A stretch of 64,000 bases of DNA from Marinobacter sp. NP-4(2019) (GCF_003994855.1 NZ_CP034142.1:2790001-2854000); one strand, 5' to 3'; shown: positions 43,205 through 52,871, counted from the stretch's first letter. A program made the numbers and translations. The notes: generated by a model from the letters alone, not told the origin.

Positions 43205-44338
43205 ATGCCTGGCTGGACCCGACAACCCAACCAGCCGGTGACCTATCCCCGCATGTTTGTAGCGTCGGCAGTCGAACTTGGCGCAAGCCGAAGCGGGATT
43301 TTGCAGCGTGCAGGAGTGTCGGCTGAGATTCTGGACAACCCGGCAGGGCGGATCTCCTACCTGCAAACCCTGCAGCTGTTCGAAGCAGTTCACGCCGCGA
43401 TTGGCGACACCGCGCTGGGGTTCGATACCGGCCTGCGGTTACCACTGACCGCCCACGGCAACCTGGGATACGCGCTGATGTGCGCCCCTACCCCACGTGA
43501 GGCTATTTCGATTCTGGAGCGGTTCTGGCACTTACGCGGGCGCGGCGTACTGATGACAGTACGGGAGTCGGAAAGCGACCTGTTCTTTGAAATCGAACCG
43601 GAAGTGCCCCTCCCGGTTCCCCTGCGGGAAATGATGTTCAGCTCCATATTGACCAGCATGATCCGGGGTATGGAGTTTGTGCTGCCGATGCTGCCCAATG
43701 AGCGGGAAATCTGGTTATGCGGGCCAGAACCACGAGGCTATCGGAATCGACAACAGAAGGTGCCCAGAGTGCTGTTCAATATGCCCCGCGCCGGCGTGGT
43801 TCTGGGCGGTGACAGAACCTGGCTGGACCAACCCTTACCAACCGCCAACCCGGAAGGGCTGACCCAGGCACTGGCACAATGTGAACGGGAAAGCGCACTC
43901 ACAGAGACCAATAACGACATTGCCCGTCAGGTCCGCGCCCATTTGGTGCAGGGCCAGAATGGCTACCCCACACCGGAGCAACAGGCCGCCAATCTGTGCC
44001 TGACACCAAGGACTTTGCGCAGGCGGCTGCAGGAGCGGGGGTTGAGCTATAAGCAGTTACTGGATGATGTTCGGCGGCGGGACAGTTGCCAGCTATTGGC
44101 AAATTCTGAGATGGAGATTCAGAGCATCAGTGAGATGCTGGGTTTTGCCGACCCTGCGAACTTTACCCGGGCGTTCAAGGGTTGGATGGGGGTGGTTCCG
44201 AGTGAATGGCGGCAAACCAACAGGAAAAAGAGCACTGGCCGGGCCGCACAATCTTTCGCCAAAGCCTTACAGAATCCCCCACCTATTCCTGATAGACTAC
44301 GCGCCATGCAACAGTATGCCGAAGTGGACGCTCAATGA
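43205..44338 (+). CDS. AraC-family regulator with arabinose-binding-like domain
   Basis: A 377-residue regulator with an N-terminal PF12625-type domain (about 15-200; NLGYALMCAPTPREAI and the early VASAVELGASRSGIL) and a C-terminal AraC helix-turn-helix. The latter starts near LCLTPRTLRRRLQERGLSYKQLLDDVR and ends with SISEMLGFADPANFTRAFKGW. The start is uncertain: the frame is open from 42851, and ATGs at 43130 and 43166 are possible. 43205 was chosen for typical family length, as no clear ribosome site separates them. It probably controls the divergent PF10118 gene. The stop overlaps the dusA start by 4 bases. Confidence 0.86.
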   Translation: MPGWTRQPNQPVTYPRMFVASAVELGASRSGILQRAGVSAEILDNPAGRISYLQTLQLFEAVHAAIGDTALGFDTGLRLPLTAHGNLGYALMCAPTPREAISILERFWHLRGRGVLMTVRESESDLFFEIEPEVPLPVPLREMMFSSILTSMIRGMEFVLPMLPNEREIWLCGPEPRGYRNRQQKVPRVLFNMPRAGVVLGGDRTWLDQPLPTANPEGLTQALAQCERESALTETNNDIARQVRAHLVQGQNGYPTPEQQAANLCLTPRTLRRRLQERGLSYKQLLDDVRRRDSCQLLANSEMEIQSISEMLGFADPANFTRAFKGWMGVVPSEWRQTNRKKSTGRAAQSFAKALQNPPPIPDRLRAMQQYAEVDAQ

Positions 44339-45393
44339 ATTCAGAAAGATCAACCGCACAGTCAGCAGATTCAGCGAACAAGGCCGGAAGCTCCCTGCAG
44401 GAGCCATCCCGCCGCTTCTGCGTGGCCCCGATGATGGACTGGACCACCACCCACTACCGTTACCTGGCGCGCCAACTCAGCCGCCACACCCTGCTCTACA
44501 CGGAAATGGTCACCACCGGTGCGTTGATTCACGGCGATACCGCCCGCTTTCTGCGCCATGACGAGGCGGAGTACCCGCTGGCGCTGCAGCTCGGCGGCAG
44601 TGATGCCGGGGAACTGGCCCATTGCGCGAAGCTGGCGGAGCAGTACGGATTTGATGAGGTGAACCTGAACGTGGGCTGCCCCAGTGACCGGGTGCAGAAC
44701 AACATGATCGGCGCCTGCCTGATGGGACATCCGGACAAGGTGGCCGAGGGTGTGAGGGCGATGATTGACGCCACCGACCTGCCGGTGACGGTCAAGCATC
44801 GCATTGGTATTGACGGGCGCGAGTCCTGGGACGATCTGTGCGAGTTTGTCGAGAAAGTCGCAGCCGCCGGTTGCCGCACGTTTATCGTCCATGCCCGTAT
44901 CGCCATACTTGAGGGCCTGAGCCCCAAGGAGAACCGGGATATTCCGCCGCTGAAATACGACTGGGTATACCGCCTGAAGGCGAAATACCCGGAGCTGGAG
45001 ATCATCATCAACGGCGGCATCAAGACTTTTGACGAGTGCCGCCAGCATCTGGCACACACGGATGGCGTGATGTTGGGCCGTGAGGCCTACCACAACCCGT
45101 GGCTACTGGCGGGTGTCGACCCGGAGTTCTTTGGCCAGGCAACACCGGTACAAAGCCGCCATGAGGCCCTGCGTGCCATGCTGCCATTTATCCAGAGTGA
45201 ACTGGAACGGGGCGTGTTTCTTACACACATGTCACGTCACCTGCTGGGCCTGTTCCACGGCCAGCCCGGAGGCCGACAATTCCGCCGCTACATCAGCGAG
45301 AATGCCCATAAACCCGGGGCCGGGCTGGAGGTCATCGAAGAGGCCCTGGCCAGGGTTCGGGAGCCCGCGGAACCCGCGATAGCCCCCGCTTAA
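44335..45393 (+). CDS. dusA: tRNA-dihydrouridine synthase A
   Basis: Reduces U20/U20a in tRNA with FMN and NADPH. The 352-residue protein has the FMN barrel: VAPMMDWTTTHYR near residue 30, the catalytic Cys115 in NLNVGCPSDRVQNNMIGACLM, and the DusA-specific FIVHAR...GLSPKENRDIPPL with the C-terminal HMSRHLLGLFHG. The first 25 residues are extra and polar. The ATG overlaps the stop of the AraC gene (ATGA), so translation may be coupled although functions are unrelated. Confidence 0.95.
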   Translation: MNSERSTAQSADSANKAGSSLQEPSRRFCVAPMMDWTTTHYRYLARQLSRHTLLYTEMVTTGALIHGDTARFLRHDEAEYPLALQLGGSDAGELAHCAKLAEQYGFDEVNLNVGCPSDRVQNNMIGACLMGHPDKVAEGVRAMIDATDLPVTVKHRIGIDGRESWDDLCEFVEKVAAAGCRTFIVHARIAILEGLSPKENRDIPPLKYDWVYRLKAKYPELEIIINGGIKTFDECRQHLAHTDGVMLGREAYHNPWLLAGVDPEFFGQATPVQSRHEALRAMLPFIQSELERGVFLTHMSRHLLGLFHGQPGGRQFRRYISENAHKPGAGLEVIEEALARVREPAEPAIAPA

Positions 45394-45481
45394 TCGGTGC
45401 TATACGTTTTGTTGTCTTGTTCCTGTCAGAGCAGCCCGTTATTGTAGGGAAAACAACTGAGACACAACGACAGGACAACGA

Positions 45482-46447
45482 ATGACCAGCAAGCTCGAAC
45501 AACTGAAATCCATGACCACGGTGGTTGCCGATACCGGGGATCTGGGTGCCATCGCCCAGTGGCGCCCCGAGGATGCCACCACCAATCCTTCCCTGCTGCT
45601 GAAAGCCGCCGCCTCGGACGCCTATCGCCCGATGCTGGACAAGGCCGTTGCCATGGCCAGCCGGCAGGGCGGGTCTGACGCCGAGCAACTGGGCTATGCC
45701 ACCGACGCCCTGGCCGTACTGGCCGGGCGCGAGATTCTGGAACTGATTCCCGGCGTGGTTTCCACCGAGGTGGACGCACGCCTGTCGTTCGATACGGATG
45801 CCACCCTGGCCCGCGCCCGCCGGCTGATTGATCTGTACCGGCAGCAGGGCGTGGATACCAGCCGCGTTCTGATCAAGATTGCCTCCACCTGGGAAGGCAT
45901 TCGTGCGGCGGAGCAACTGGAAAAAGAAGGCATCCACTGCAACCTGACCCTGCTGTTCTCATTTGTACAAGCGGCCGCCTGCGCAGATGCCGGTGCTTTC
46001 CTGATTTCACCGTTCGTGGGTCGCATCCTGGACTGGCACCTGGCCAACAGCGACCGGGACAGCTTCCCGGCAGCGGAAGATCCGGGAGTTCAGTCCGTGT
46101 CGCGCATCTATAATTACTACAAGGCCAATGGCTTCAAGACAGTGGTGATGGGCGCCAGCTTCCGCAACCTTGGTGAGATCGAGATGCTGGCCGGCTGTGA
46201 CCGCCTGACCATCAGCCCTGCCCTGTTGCAGGAACTGAAAGATGATACTGCGCCACTGAAGCGCCGGTTGTCTGCGGCTACCGCCAGCAGTTCCGACGGC
46301 TTCGGCGCCATAGACGAACGGCTGTTCCGTTGGGAATCCAACGAAGACGCCATGGCCACAGAGAAGCTGGCAGAGGGCATTCGTCGCTTTGCCGCGGATC
46401 AGATCGAGCTGGAAGGCCGGGTGCGGCAACTGGCGAAAGCGGCGTAA
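45482..46447 (+). CDS. tal: Transaldolase
   Basis: Exchanges dihydroxyacetone units between sedoheptulose-7-phosphate and glyceraldehyde-3-phosphate in the non-oxidative pentose phosphate pathway. The 321-residue TalB-type protein has the Schiff-base Lys132 in VLIKIASTWEGI, DATTNPSLLLKA at 31-42 and GASFRN later. Length and numbering equal E. coli TalB. It supplies erythrose-4-phosphate, the substrate of the DAHP synthase two genes downstream. Confidence 0.97.
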   Translation: MTSKLEQLKSMTTVVADTGDLGAIAQWRPEDATTNPSLLLKAAASDAYRPMLDKAVAMASRQGGSDAEQLGYATDALAVLAGREILELIPGVVSTEVDARLSFDTDATLARARRLIDLYRQQGVDTSRVLIKIASTWEGIRAAEQLEKEGIHCNLTLLFSFVQAAACADAGAFLISPFVGRILDWHLANSDRDSFPAAEDPGVQSVSRIYNYYKANGFKTVVMGASFRNLGEIEMLAGCDRLTISPALLQELKDDTAPLKRRLSAATASSSDGFGAIDERLFRWESNEDAMATEKLAEGIRRFAADQIELEGRVRQLAKAA

Positions 46448-46494
46448 CAGTCGAGCGTTAATGGTCGTCTATTTACAGGAGAACCCTGCAGGTC

Positions 46495-46941
46495 ATGATC
46501 GAACGTCTGAAGCAGTTATTCGCCCCCGCAGAGGAAGCGCGGGAGGCGCCGGACCGGCATTCGCTGGCGGTGGCCGCGACAGCACTGATGGTCCAGCTCT
46601 CGCGGATCGATAACAACGAGGATGAACGGGAGCTGCAAACCATTGTGGATTGCGCCGTGAATGCCCACGAGGTCACCCCGGAGGAAGCCGAGGAGATCCT
46701 CCAGGATGCCCTCAACCAAGCGGATGATGCGACATCGCTGTACGAATTTACTGGTCAGATCAACGAGCAACTGGACCAGGACGCCAAACAGGTCCTGTTG
46801 GAAAGTATCTGGCGGGTGGCGTTTGCCGATGGCCGGATCGACAAATACGAGGAACACCTGATTCGCCGGATGGCCGATTTGCTGCATCTTAATCACCGCG
46901 AATACGTGCAGGCTCGCCATCGTGCGGAAGGCGCGGACTGA
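46495..46941 (+). CDS. TerB-like domain protein
   Basis: A 148-residue acidic all-helical protein of the TerB/COG4103 type. Two helix pairs carry the Asp/Glu-rich pattern (SRIDNNEDERELQTI and VAFADGRIDKYEEHLIRRMADLL) that binds metal in TerB. No other tellurite resistance genes are nearby, so the name reflects the fold, not resistance. It lies between tal and the DAHP synthase gene with short gaps and is probably co-transcribed. Confidence 0.85.
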   Translation: MIERLKQLFAPAEEAREAPDRHSLAVAATALMVQLSRIDNNEDERELQTIVDCAVNAHEVTPEEAEEILQDALNQADDATSLYEFTGQINEQLDQDAKQVLLESIWRVAFADGRIDKYEEHLIRRMADLLHLNHREYVQARHRAEGAD

Positions 46942-46958
46942 CTGTTAAAGGAGCCAAC

Positions 46959-48086
46959 ATGCTAGCCATTCTCCACCCTGATACGCCACTGGACAGCGAC
47001 GCCTACCGGCAAACCATGCATTACCTGGAGAACCTGCCGGGCGTGTCAATTCGGGTACACGAGGTTCAGGGCGCCAGCCAACGGCTGACGGAAATCTACC
47101 TGCTGGGCGACACCAAGTCCCTCGACAAGGAGGAGATTGAAGCCCTGCCGGCGGTGGAGCGGGCGATCCGCATCTCCGATGACTACCGTATTCTGGGCCG
47201 CCACCGGGACGACAAACGCCAGAGCGGCTTCACCTACAACGGTGTGGAGTTCAGCCAGTCCAACCTGAATATCTTCGCCGGGTTGTGCGCAGTCGACGTA
47301 CCCGAGCACGTGGAAATGATGATGCAGGCACTGGAAGACAATGGCCAGGTCTGCACCCGCATGGGCGCGTACAAGCCCCGCACCAACCCCTACTCTTTCC
47401 AGGGACATGGCAAGGGCTGCTTGCCCTGGGTGTTCGAAAAGGCGGGCAAACATGGCATCAAGGTGATCGCCATGGAGATCACCCACGAAAGCCATATTGA
47501 GGAAATCGACACCTGCCTCGAGCAGTTGGGCCGCCCCACCGGCGTGATGTTGCAGGTGGGCACCCGTAACACCCAGAACTTCGAGTTGCTGAAGGCCATT
47601 GGTCGCCAGAGCACCTATCCGGTGCTACTCAAGCGTGGTTTCGGCATTACTCTGAACGAATCCCTGAATGCTGCGGAATACCTGGCCAGCGAGGGCAACG
47701 CCAACGTCATCTTCTGTCTGCGAGGCATGAAAACCGAGGCCGGCCAGCCCCACCGCAACATGGTGGATTTCGCCCATGTGCCGGCGGTGAAACGCCTGAC
47801 GCGTATGCCCGTGTGCGTGGACCCGTCCCACTCGGTGGGTAGCCGCGAAAAATCTCCGGACGGCATTCTCGATGTCATGCATGCCACTGCTCAGGGTGTG
47901 ATTGCCGGCGCCAACATGGTGCTGGTGGATTTCCACCCGAAACCGGAGAAAGCCCTGGTGGATGGTCCACAGGCGCTGCTGATGGACGAATTATCGGCAT
48001 ACCTGGAAGACATCCGTTTGTGTCACGACACCTGGAAAAAACGCCAGGCCATTTATCAACGCCTAAAGGAATCAGCAACAGAATGA
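46959..48086 (+). CDS. 3-deoxy-7-phosphoheptulonate (DAHP) synthase
   Basis: Condenses PEP and erythrose-4-phosphate, the entry step of the shikimate pathway. The 375-residue product belongs to the DAHP synthetase/KDSA family in the type I beta form, with an N-terminal ferredoxin-like segment (1-100). Barrel motifs include VCTRMGAYKPRTNPYSFQG, EITHESHIEE, QVGTRNTQNFELLKAIG, PVLLKRGFG and CVDPSHSVGSRE. It differs from the AroFGH alpha enzymes, so feedback control may differ. The stop overlaps the next start by 4 bases. Confidence 0.88.
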   Translation: MLAILHPDTPLDSDAYRQTMHYLENLPGVSIRVHEVQGASQRLTEIYLLGDTKSLDKEEIEALPAVERAIRISDDYRILGRHRDDKRQSGFTYNGVEFSQSNLNIFAGLCAVDVPEHVEMMMQALEDNGQVCTRMGAYKPRTNPYSFQGHGKGCLPWVFEKAGKHGIKVIAMEITHESHIEEIDTCLEQLGRPTGVMLQVGTRNTQNFELLKAIGRQSTYPVLLKRGFGITLNESLNAAEYLASEGNANVIFCLRGMKTEAGQPHRNMVDFAHVPAVKRLTRMPVCVDPSHSVGSREKSPDGILDVMHATAQGVIAGANMVLVDFHPKPEKALVDGPQALLMDELSAYLEDIRLCHDTWKKRQAIYQRLKESATE

Positions 48087-48880
48087 TTGTCTACGGACAC
48101 CGTGGGGCCAAGGGAGAAGCCCCGGAGAACACACTGGCCGGATTTACTCACGCCTACCGTCACGGCATTCGCCACTTCGAACTGGATCTGGTGTTGTCGA
48201 AAGACGGCAAGCCGGTGATCATCCACGACCTGACGGTGGATCGCACCACAGGGCAGAAAGGCGCTGTTGCCAATTACACCGCCGACGAACTGGCGGAAAT
48301 GGATGCCCGAGGGAGTGTGACGCCCTGGTCCACCAAAACCGGTATACCCAGGCTGGAATCGCTATTGGATGAGTTTGCTGATCTTGAACATCTGCAACTG
48401 GAGGTCAAGAAGGATAACCGTCAGCGGTTGAATGTCCTCTGCAACCGCCTGACCGAAATCATTCAGCGCCGGAACCTGCATACCCGGGTCGCCGTGACCT
48501 CATCGGATGTGTGGTTTCTGCAACAGATTCAGCGACGTGACAAAAACATCCGTCTTGGCCTGGTCGCCGAGCGAAAATTTCCCCGGCCGGTCAATGTGGC
48601 GTCACGGCTTCATTGCCAGTTCCTGTGCGTGAACTGGAAAATCTGCTCAAAAACCCTGGTGGACGACGCCCATCGCCGCGGCATGCATGTGTCGGCGTGG
48701 ACCGTAAACCGCATTCACGACATGCTGGAACTGGAGAAGATTGGCGTCAACAGCATTATCTCCGACTATCCCACCAGCACCCGCATGTATTTCGATAACC
48801 GCGCGAACTCGGTCCTCAGCCTCCCCCACGGCGAAACACTCGAGGGCGTGACCGGGGACACTGCGGTTTCCACGGATTAA
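48083..48880 (+). CDS. Glycerophosphodiester phosphodiesterase
   Basis: Hydrolyses glycerophosphodiesters to glycerol-3-phosphate and an alcohol. The 265-residue cytosolic form has the start YGHRGAKGEAPENTLAGF with His6, Arg7, Glu13 and Asn15, then HFELDLVLSKDGKPVIIHDLTVDRTT, which carries the metal and acid/base residues. VSAWTVNRIHDM is near the end. The ATG overlaps the stop of the DAHP synthase gene (ATGA). The frame is open earlier from 48020 but lies inside that gene. It converges on sthA with a shared TTAA stop. Confidence 0.93.
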   Translation: MIVYGHRGAKGEAPENTLAGFTHAYRHGIRHFELDLVLSKDGKPVIIHDLTVDRTTGQKGAVANYTADELAEMDARGSVTPWSTKTGIPRLESLLDEFADLEHLQLEVKKDNRQRLNVLCNRLTEIIQRRNLHTRVAVTSSDVWFLQQIQRRDKNIRLGLVAERKFPRPVNVASRLHCQFLCVNWKICSKTLVDDAHRRGMHVSAWTVNRIHDMLELEKIGVNSIISDYPTSTRMYFDNRANSVLSLPHGETLEGVTGDTAVSTD

Positions 48881-50268
48881 AAGATCCGGTTCAGCCCGTT
48901 CAGCGCCGCTACCCGATAGGCTTCCGCCATGGTCGGGTAGTTAAAGGTGGTATTGATGAAGTAATTCAGGGAATTGGCTTCCCCTTCCTGGTTCATGATC
49001 GCCTGCCCGATGTGAACGATCTCCGCCGCCTGGTCACCAAAACAGTGAATACCCAGGATCTGGCGGGTCTCCCGGTGGAACAGGATCTTCAGCATACCCA
49101 CGGCTTCGCGGGTGATCTGGGCGCGGGCCAAATCCTTGAAGAACGCCTGACCGACTTCGTATGGTACTTTGGCTGCGGTCAGCTCCCGCTCGGTCTTGCC
49201 CACCGAACTGATCTCGGGAATGGTGTAGATCCCGGTCGGCACATCCGACACAAAGCGGAAGTACTCATCGTGCAGGATATCGGACGACGCGGAACGCCCC
49301 TGATCGTAGGCGGCACTCGCCAGGCTTGGCCAGCCAATTACATCACCGGCGGCGTAAATGCTATCCACTTCGGTACGGTAGTGCTCGTCCACGGCCAGTT
49401 GGCCACGGCCATTGGGCACCAGACCCACGTTGTCCAGGCCAAGTTTCTCCGTGTTACCACTGCGGCCGTTGCACCAGAGAAACGCATCCGCACGGATTTT
49501 CTTGCCGGATTTCAGCGACAACACCACCCCATGATCATCACCATCGACCGACTCGTACTCCTCGTTGTGACGAACCAGTACGCCGTTATTGCGTAAGTGG
49601 TAACTCAGGGCGTCTGAAATCTCGTCATCCAGAAACGTCAGCAGACGACTGCCGGGATTAATCAGATCGACCTTCACACCCAGGCCGGCAAAGATGGAAG
49701 CATATTCCGAACCGATTACGCCGGCACCATAGATGATCAGGGTACGCGGGGTGTGGGACAGGTTCAGAATGGTATCCGAGTTGTAGATTCTGTGATGGCG
49801 AAAATTCACATCCGGCGGCAGGTAGGGTCTGGAACCGGTGGCAATAATTGCCTGCTTGAAGTGCAGTGTCTCGACAGATTTGCTGCCCCGGACCTCGATT
49901 CGGTGCTCGTCCAGGAAGGACGCGCGACCGTTGATCAGGTCCACCCGGTTGCGGGCATAAAACTGCGTTCTCAGCTTTACCTGCTTATCAATTACCTTCT
50001 GGGCATTCTGAAGTACCCGCGGAAACGAGAACCAGCGGGGTTCACCAATGTCCCGAAACATCTGGTTGGTATTGAAGGTAATGATCTGCTTGACGGAATG
50101 GCGCAGCGCCTTGGAAGGAATGGTCCCCCAGTGGGTGCAGTTACCACCAACGGTGGGTTTGTCTTCGATGATCGCGACACGTTTGCCGTGTTTCGTCGCA
50201 TTCATCGCTGCGCCTTCACCGGAAGGACCAGCGCCGATAACGACGACGTCGTAATGATGTTCTGCCAT
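48877..50268 (-). CDS. sthA: Soluble NAD(P)+ transhydrogenase
   Basis: An energy-independent flavoprotein that balances NADPH and NADH. The 463-residue protein has the FAD motif VVIGAGPSGEGAAMN (residues 8-22). The disulfide-oxidoreductase region reads GGNCTHWGTIPSKALRH, where only one of the two redox cysteines is left, as is typical for SthA and unlike lipoamide dehydrogenase. A second dinucleotide motif lies in IYGAGVIGSEYASIF. It lies 58 bp downstream of nqrM on the same strand. Confidence 0.96.
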   Translation of the reverse strand: MAEHHYDVVVIGAGPSGEGAAMNATKHGKRVAIIEDKPTVGGNCTHWGTIPSKALRHSVKQIITFNTNQMFRDIGEPRWFSFPRVLQNAQKVIDKQVKLRTQFYARNRVDLINGRASFLDEHRIEVRGSKSVETLHFKQAIIATGSRPYLPPDVNFRHHRIYNSDTILNLSHTPRTLIIYGAGVIGSEYASIFAGLGVKVDLINPGSRLLTFLDDEISDALSYHLRNNGVLVRHNEEYESVDGDDHGVVLSLKSGKKIRADAFLWCNGRSGNTEKLGLDNVGLVPNGRGQLAVDEHYRTEVDSIYAAGDVIGWPSLASAAYDQGRSASSDILHDEYFRFVSDVPTGIYTIPEISSVGKTERELTAAKVPYEVGQAFFKDLARAQITREAVGMLKILFHRETRQILGIHCFGDQAAEIVHIGQAIMNQEGEANSLNYFINTTFNYPTMAEAYRVAALNGLNRIF

Positions 50269-50326
50269 GCGTGCAGTGACTCCTTATGTACGCCGTACAA
50301 CTGAGTTTATAGTTATAGAAACGAAG

Positions 50327-50575
50327 TTAACGATCCCCAACCCTGGTGGCATCGTAGCTCAACGCTTCAGCAGACTTACCTTCGTTGGCCAGCCGCTCGT
50401 TTTCTTCTTCACACTTCTGTGTGTTACCGCCACAAATATCACAGGACTTGCTGATACCCAGGGCGCCAATACCGCCACAGGTGCCACTGATCGGCTTGCG
50501 ACCGAAAATAACACCGATCGACATGGCCGCCACCAGGACGGAAACAATCAGTAAAACCAACAGAAAGGTACCCAT
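50327..50575 (-). CDS. nqrM: Na+-NQR maturation protein NqrM
   Basis: An 82-residue DUF539 protein needed for maturation of the Fe site between NqrD and NqrE. One N-terminal membrane helix (2-24) is followed by the cysteine cluster CGGIGALGISKSCDICGG and a further Cys. The start at 50575 was chosen because the 26 residues upstream in frame are not membrane-like and overlap the apbE end. It completes the nqrABCDEF-apbE-nqrM set. Confidence 0.93.
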   Translation of the reverse strand: MGTFLLVLLIVSVLVAAMSIGVIFGRKPISGTCGGIGALGISKSCDICGGNTQKCEEENERLANEGKSAEALSYDATRVGDR

Positions 50576-50585
50576 AAGTCCTCCC

Positions 50586-51635
50586 CTAGTCTGTAACGTA
50601 CGCAGTGAAAGCAGGCGTGTAATGAACCTCAAACCCGTTATCACTTCGTACAATGAAATAAGCCGCTATGTTTTCACGGGTCGCCAGAGCCTGCGCCCGC
50701 TCATACCCCATGACATTGAAACCGGTCGCCAGCGCATCCGCCAGCATGCAGTTGTCGGCGATCACGGTCACCGAAGCCAGATTGTGCCGGATCGGTTTAC
50801 CAGTCTCAGGGTCAATTGTATGTGAATAACGGCGACCGTCCGATTCGTAATAGTTACGATAATCCCCGGAGGTTGCCATAGCCTGGCTATCCAGCGCCAC
50901 TACGCGATTGATTTGGCGGCGTTCCGACACCGGCTCCTCTATCGCCAGCCGCCAGGCATCGCCATTGGGCTTGCGACCGTTGACTCGGACCTCACCGCCA
51001 ATTTCCACGAGATACGCTTCCACACCGGCATTATCAAGATAGCGGGCGACAGCGTCCACCGCATAGCCCTTGGCAATCGCCGACAAGTCAATATATTGCG
51101 GTTTCCGGGCTCTCAGCGCAGGCGGATCGGATCTGAGTTCGATGTTTTCGTATCCGGTTGCCTCCAGTTTTGCCTGGAGTTCATTTTCATCGGGGACCTC
51201 ATCCGGCCGGGCCTCGGGGCCGAACCCCCAGAGGTTTACCACCGGACCAATAGTGACATCGAAAGCGCCGTCGGTCAGCTCGGAAACCCGGGCCGCCGTG
51301 GCAAGTACTTCATAGAGAGGCTCCGAGAGTTCAATCCATGCCGATTGATCCTCCCGACGGTTGAGGCGGGAAAGCTCCGAATCCTCACGCCAGGTCGACA
51401 TGGAAGCGTCCACGTCTTCCAGAACTTGCTCTATACCGGAACCCAGATTCTCAAGGTGGGACTCATTGTCCGTCAATACGACATTGATATGGTACTGGGT
51501 ACCGAATACCGGGCCGGCAATTTCCCAGACTTTTTCCTCAGGCTCAAACGAACAACCCGCCAGGGCGGCAACAGCCAGCGCCCAGAAGACGCTGACCATT
51601 GCCACCCTGACGGGCCGAAACATGCAGGATGTCAT
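50586..51635 (-). CDS. apbE: FAD:protein FMN transferase ApbE (lipoprotein)
   Basis: Transfers FMN from FAD to threonines of NqrB and NqrC in the periplasm. The 349-residue protein starts with a lipoprotein signal ending LAGC (Cys28). Family motifs include FGTQYHINV, DASMSTWREDSELSRLNR, FDVTIGPVVNLWGFGP, SAIAKGYAVDAVARYL, YLVEIGGEVRV and SHTIDPETGKPI. It lies 9 bp after nqrF, within the same unit as its targets. Confidence 0.95.
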   Translation of the reverse strand: MTSCMFRPVRVAMVSVFWALAVAALAGCSFEPEEKVWEIAGPVFGTQYHINVVLTDNESHLENLGSGIEQVLEDVDASMSTWREDSELSRLNRREDQSAWIELSEPLYEVLATAARVSELTDGAFDVTIGPVVNLWGFGPEARPDEVPDENELQAKLEATGYENIELRSDPPALRARKPQYIDLSAIAKGYAVDAVARYLDNAGVEAYLVEIGGEVRVNGRKPNGDAWRLAIEEPVSERRQINRVVALDSQAMATSGDYRNYYESDGRRYSHTIDPETGKPIRHNLASVTVIADNCMLADALATGFNVMGYERAQALATRENIAAYFIVRSDNGFEVHYTPAFTAYVTD

Positions 51636-51644
51636 GCGAGTATT

Positions 51645-52871
51645 TTACCCTCCGAAGTCATCCAGCATGATGTTCTCGTCCTCAACACCAAGATCCTTCA
51701 GCATCTTGATCACGGACGCGTTCATGATGGGGGGCCCACACATGTAGTATTCACAATCTTCCGGCGCCGGATGGTCCTTCAGATAGTTGTCGTACAACAC
51801 ATTGTGGATGAACCCAGTGGGGCCTTCCCAGTTGTCTTCAGGCAGCGCATCGGACAGTGCCACGTGCCACTCGAAGTTGTCATTCTCTTCCGCCAGCATG
51901 TCAAAGTCTTCCACGTAGAACATCTCGCGGACGCTTCGCGCACCGTACCAGAAGCTGATCTTGCGCTTGGAGTTCAGGCGCTTGAGCTGATCAAAGATAT
52001 GGGAGCGCATCGGAGCCATGCCGGCGCCACCACCGATGAATACCATTTCGGCATCGGTCTTCTTGGCGAAGAACTCACCGAATGGTCCCATAACGGTTAC
52101 CTTGTCACCCGGTTTCAGGTTGAACACGTAGCTCGACATGATGCCCGGCGGGTAATCCGTGCCCGGAGGTGGCGTGGCGATACGGATGTTGAACTTCAGT
52201 ACACCCTTCTCTTCCGGATAGTTCGCCATGGAGTAGGCGCGGATGGTCTCTTCCTTGTTAACCGCCTTGTAGCGCCAGATGTTGTGCTTGTCCCAGTCTT
52301 CGTGGAACTCTTCCTCGATATCGAAATCCTTGAAATCGATCTCGTAGGGAGGGCACTCCAGCTGGACGTAACCACCGGCACGGAAGTCCACTTCCTCACC
52401 TTCAGGCAGCTTCAACACCAGCTCCTTGATGAAAGTCGCCACGTTGTGGTTGGAGATAACCTCGCATTCCCACTTCTTGACGCCGAAGAATTCCTCCGGC
52501 ACTTCGACCTTCATGTCCTGCTTGACAGGAACCTGGCAGGACAGGCGCCAGCCTTCTTTCTCTTCACGGTTGGTAAAGTGAGTCTTTTCAGTTGGCAGCA
52601 TGGCGCCGCCACCTTCCAGAACTTTACATTTACACTGGGCACAAGTACCGCCACCGCCGCAGGCCGATGACAGGAAAATGCCGTTGTTTGCCAACGTGCC
52701 CAGAAGTTTGCCACCCGCTTCCGTGGTCAGGGTGTGTTCCGGGTCGTCATTGATTTCGATGGTCACATCACCGGTGCTTACCAGCTTGGAACGGGCCGCG
52801 AGGATAATCGCGACCAGCGCCAGTACGATAACGGTGAACATGACCACGCCGAGAATAATTTCTGTACTCAT
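51645..52871 (-). CDS. nqrF: Na+-NQR subunit F
   Basis: The NADH-oxidising subunit. The 408-residue protein has one N-terminal membrane helix (about 5-27) and a plant-type [2Fe-2S] domain with CGGGGTCAQCKCKV (Cys71, 77, 80) and a later LSCQVP. A ferredoxin-reductase domain follows with FAD-binding RAYSMANYP and NAD-binding FIGGGAGMAPMRSHIFDQ. Length and order match the Vibrio protein. Confidence 0.97.
   Translation of the reverse strand: MSTEIILGVVMFTVIVLALVAIILAARSKLVSTGDVTIEINDDPEHTLTTEAGGKLLGTLANNGIFLSSACGGGGTCAQCKCKVLEGGGAMLPTEKTHFTNREEKEGWRLSCQVPVKQDMKVEVPEEFFGVKKWECEVISNHNVATFIKELVLKLPEGEEVDFRAGGYVQLECPPYEIDFKDFDIEEEFHEDWDKHNIWRYKAVNKEETIRAYSMANYPEEKGVLKFNIRIATPPPGTDYPPGIMSSYVFNLKPGDKVTVMGPFGEFFAKKTDAEMVFIGGGAGMAPMRSHIFDQLKRLNSKRKISFWYGARSVREMFYVEDFDMLAEENDNFEWHVALSDALPEDNWEGPTGFIHNVLYDNYLKDHPAPEDCEYYMCGPPIMNASVIKMLKDLGVEDENIMLDDFGG

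Noticed and set aside
46495..46941. Tellurite resistance locus
   Set aside because: Only a TerB-like domain is present; no terC, terD or other ter genes are nearby.
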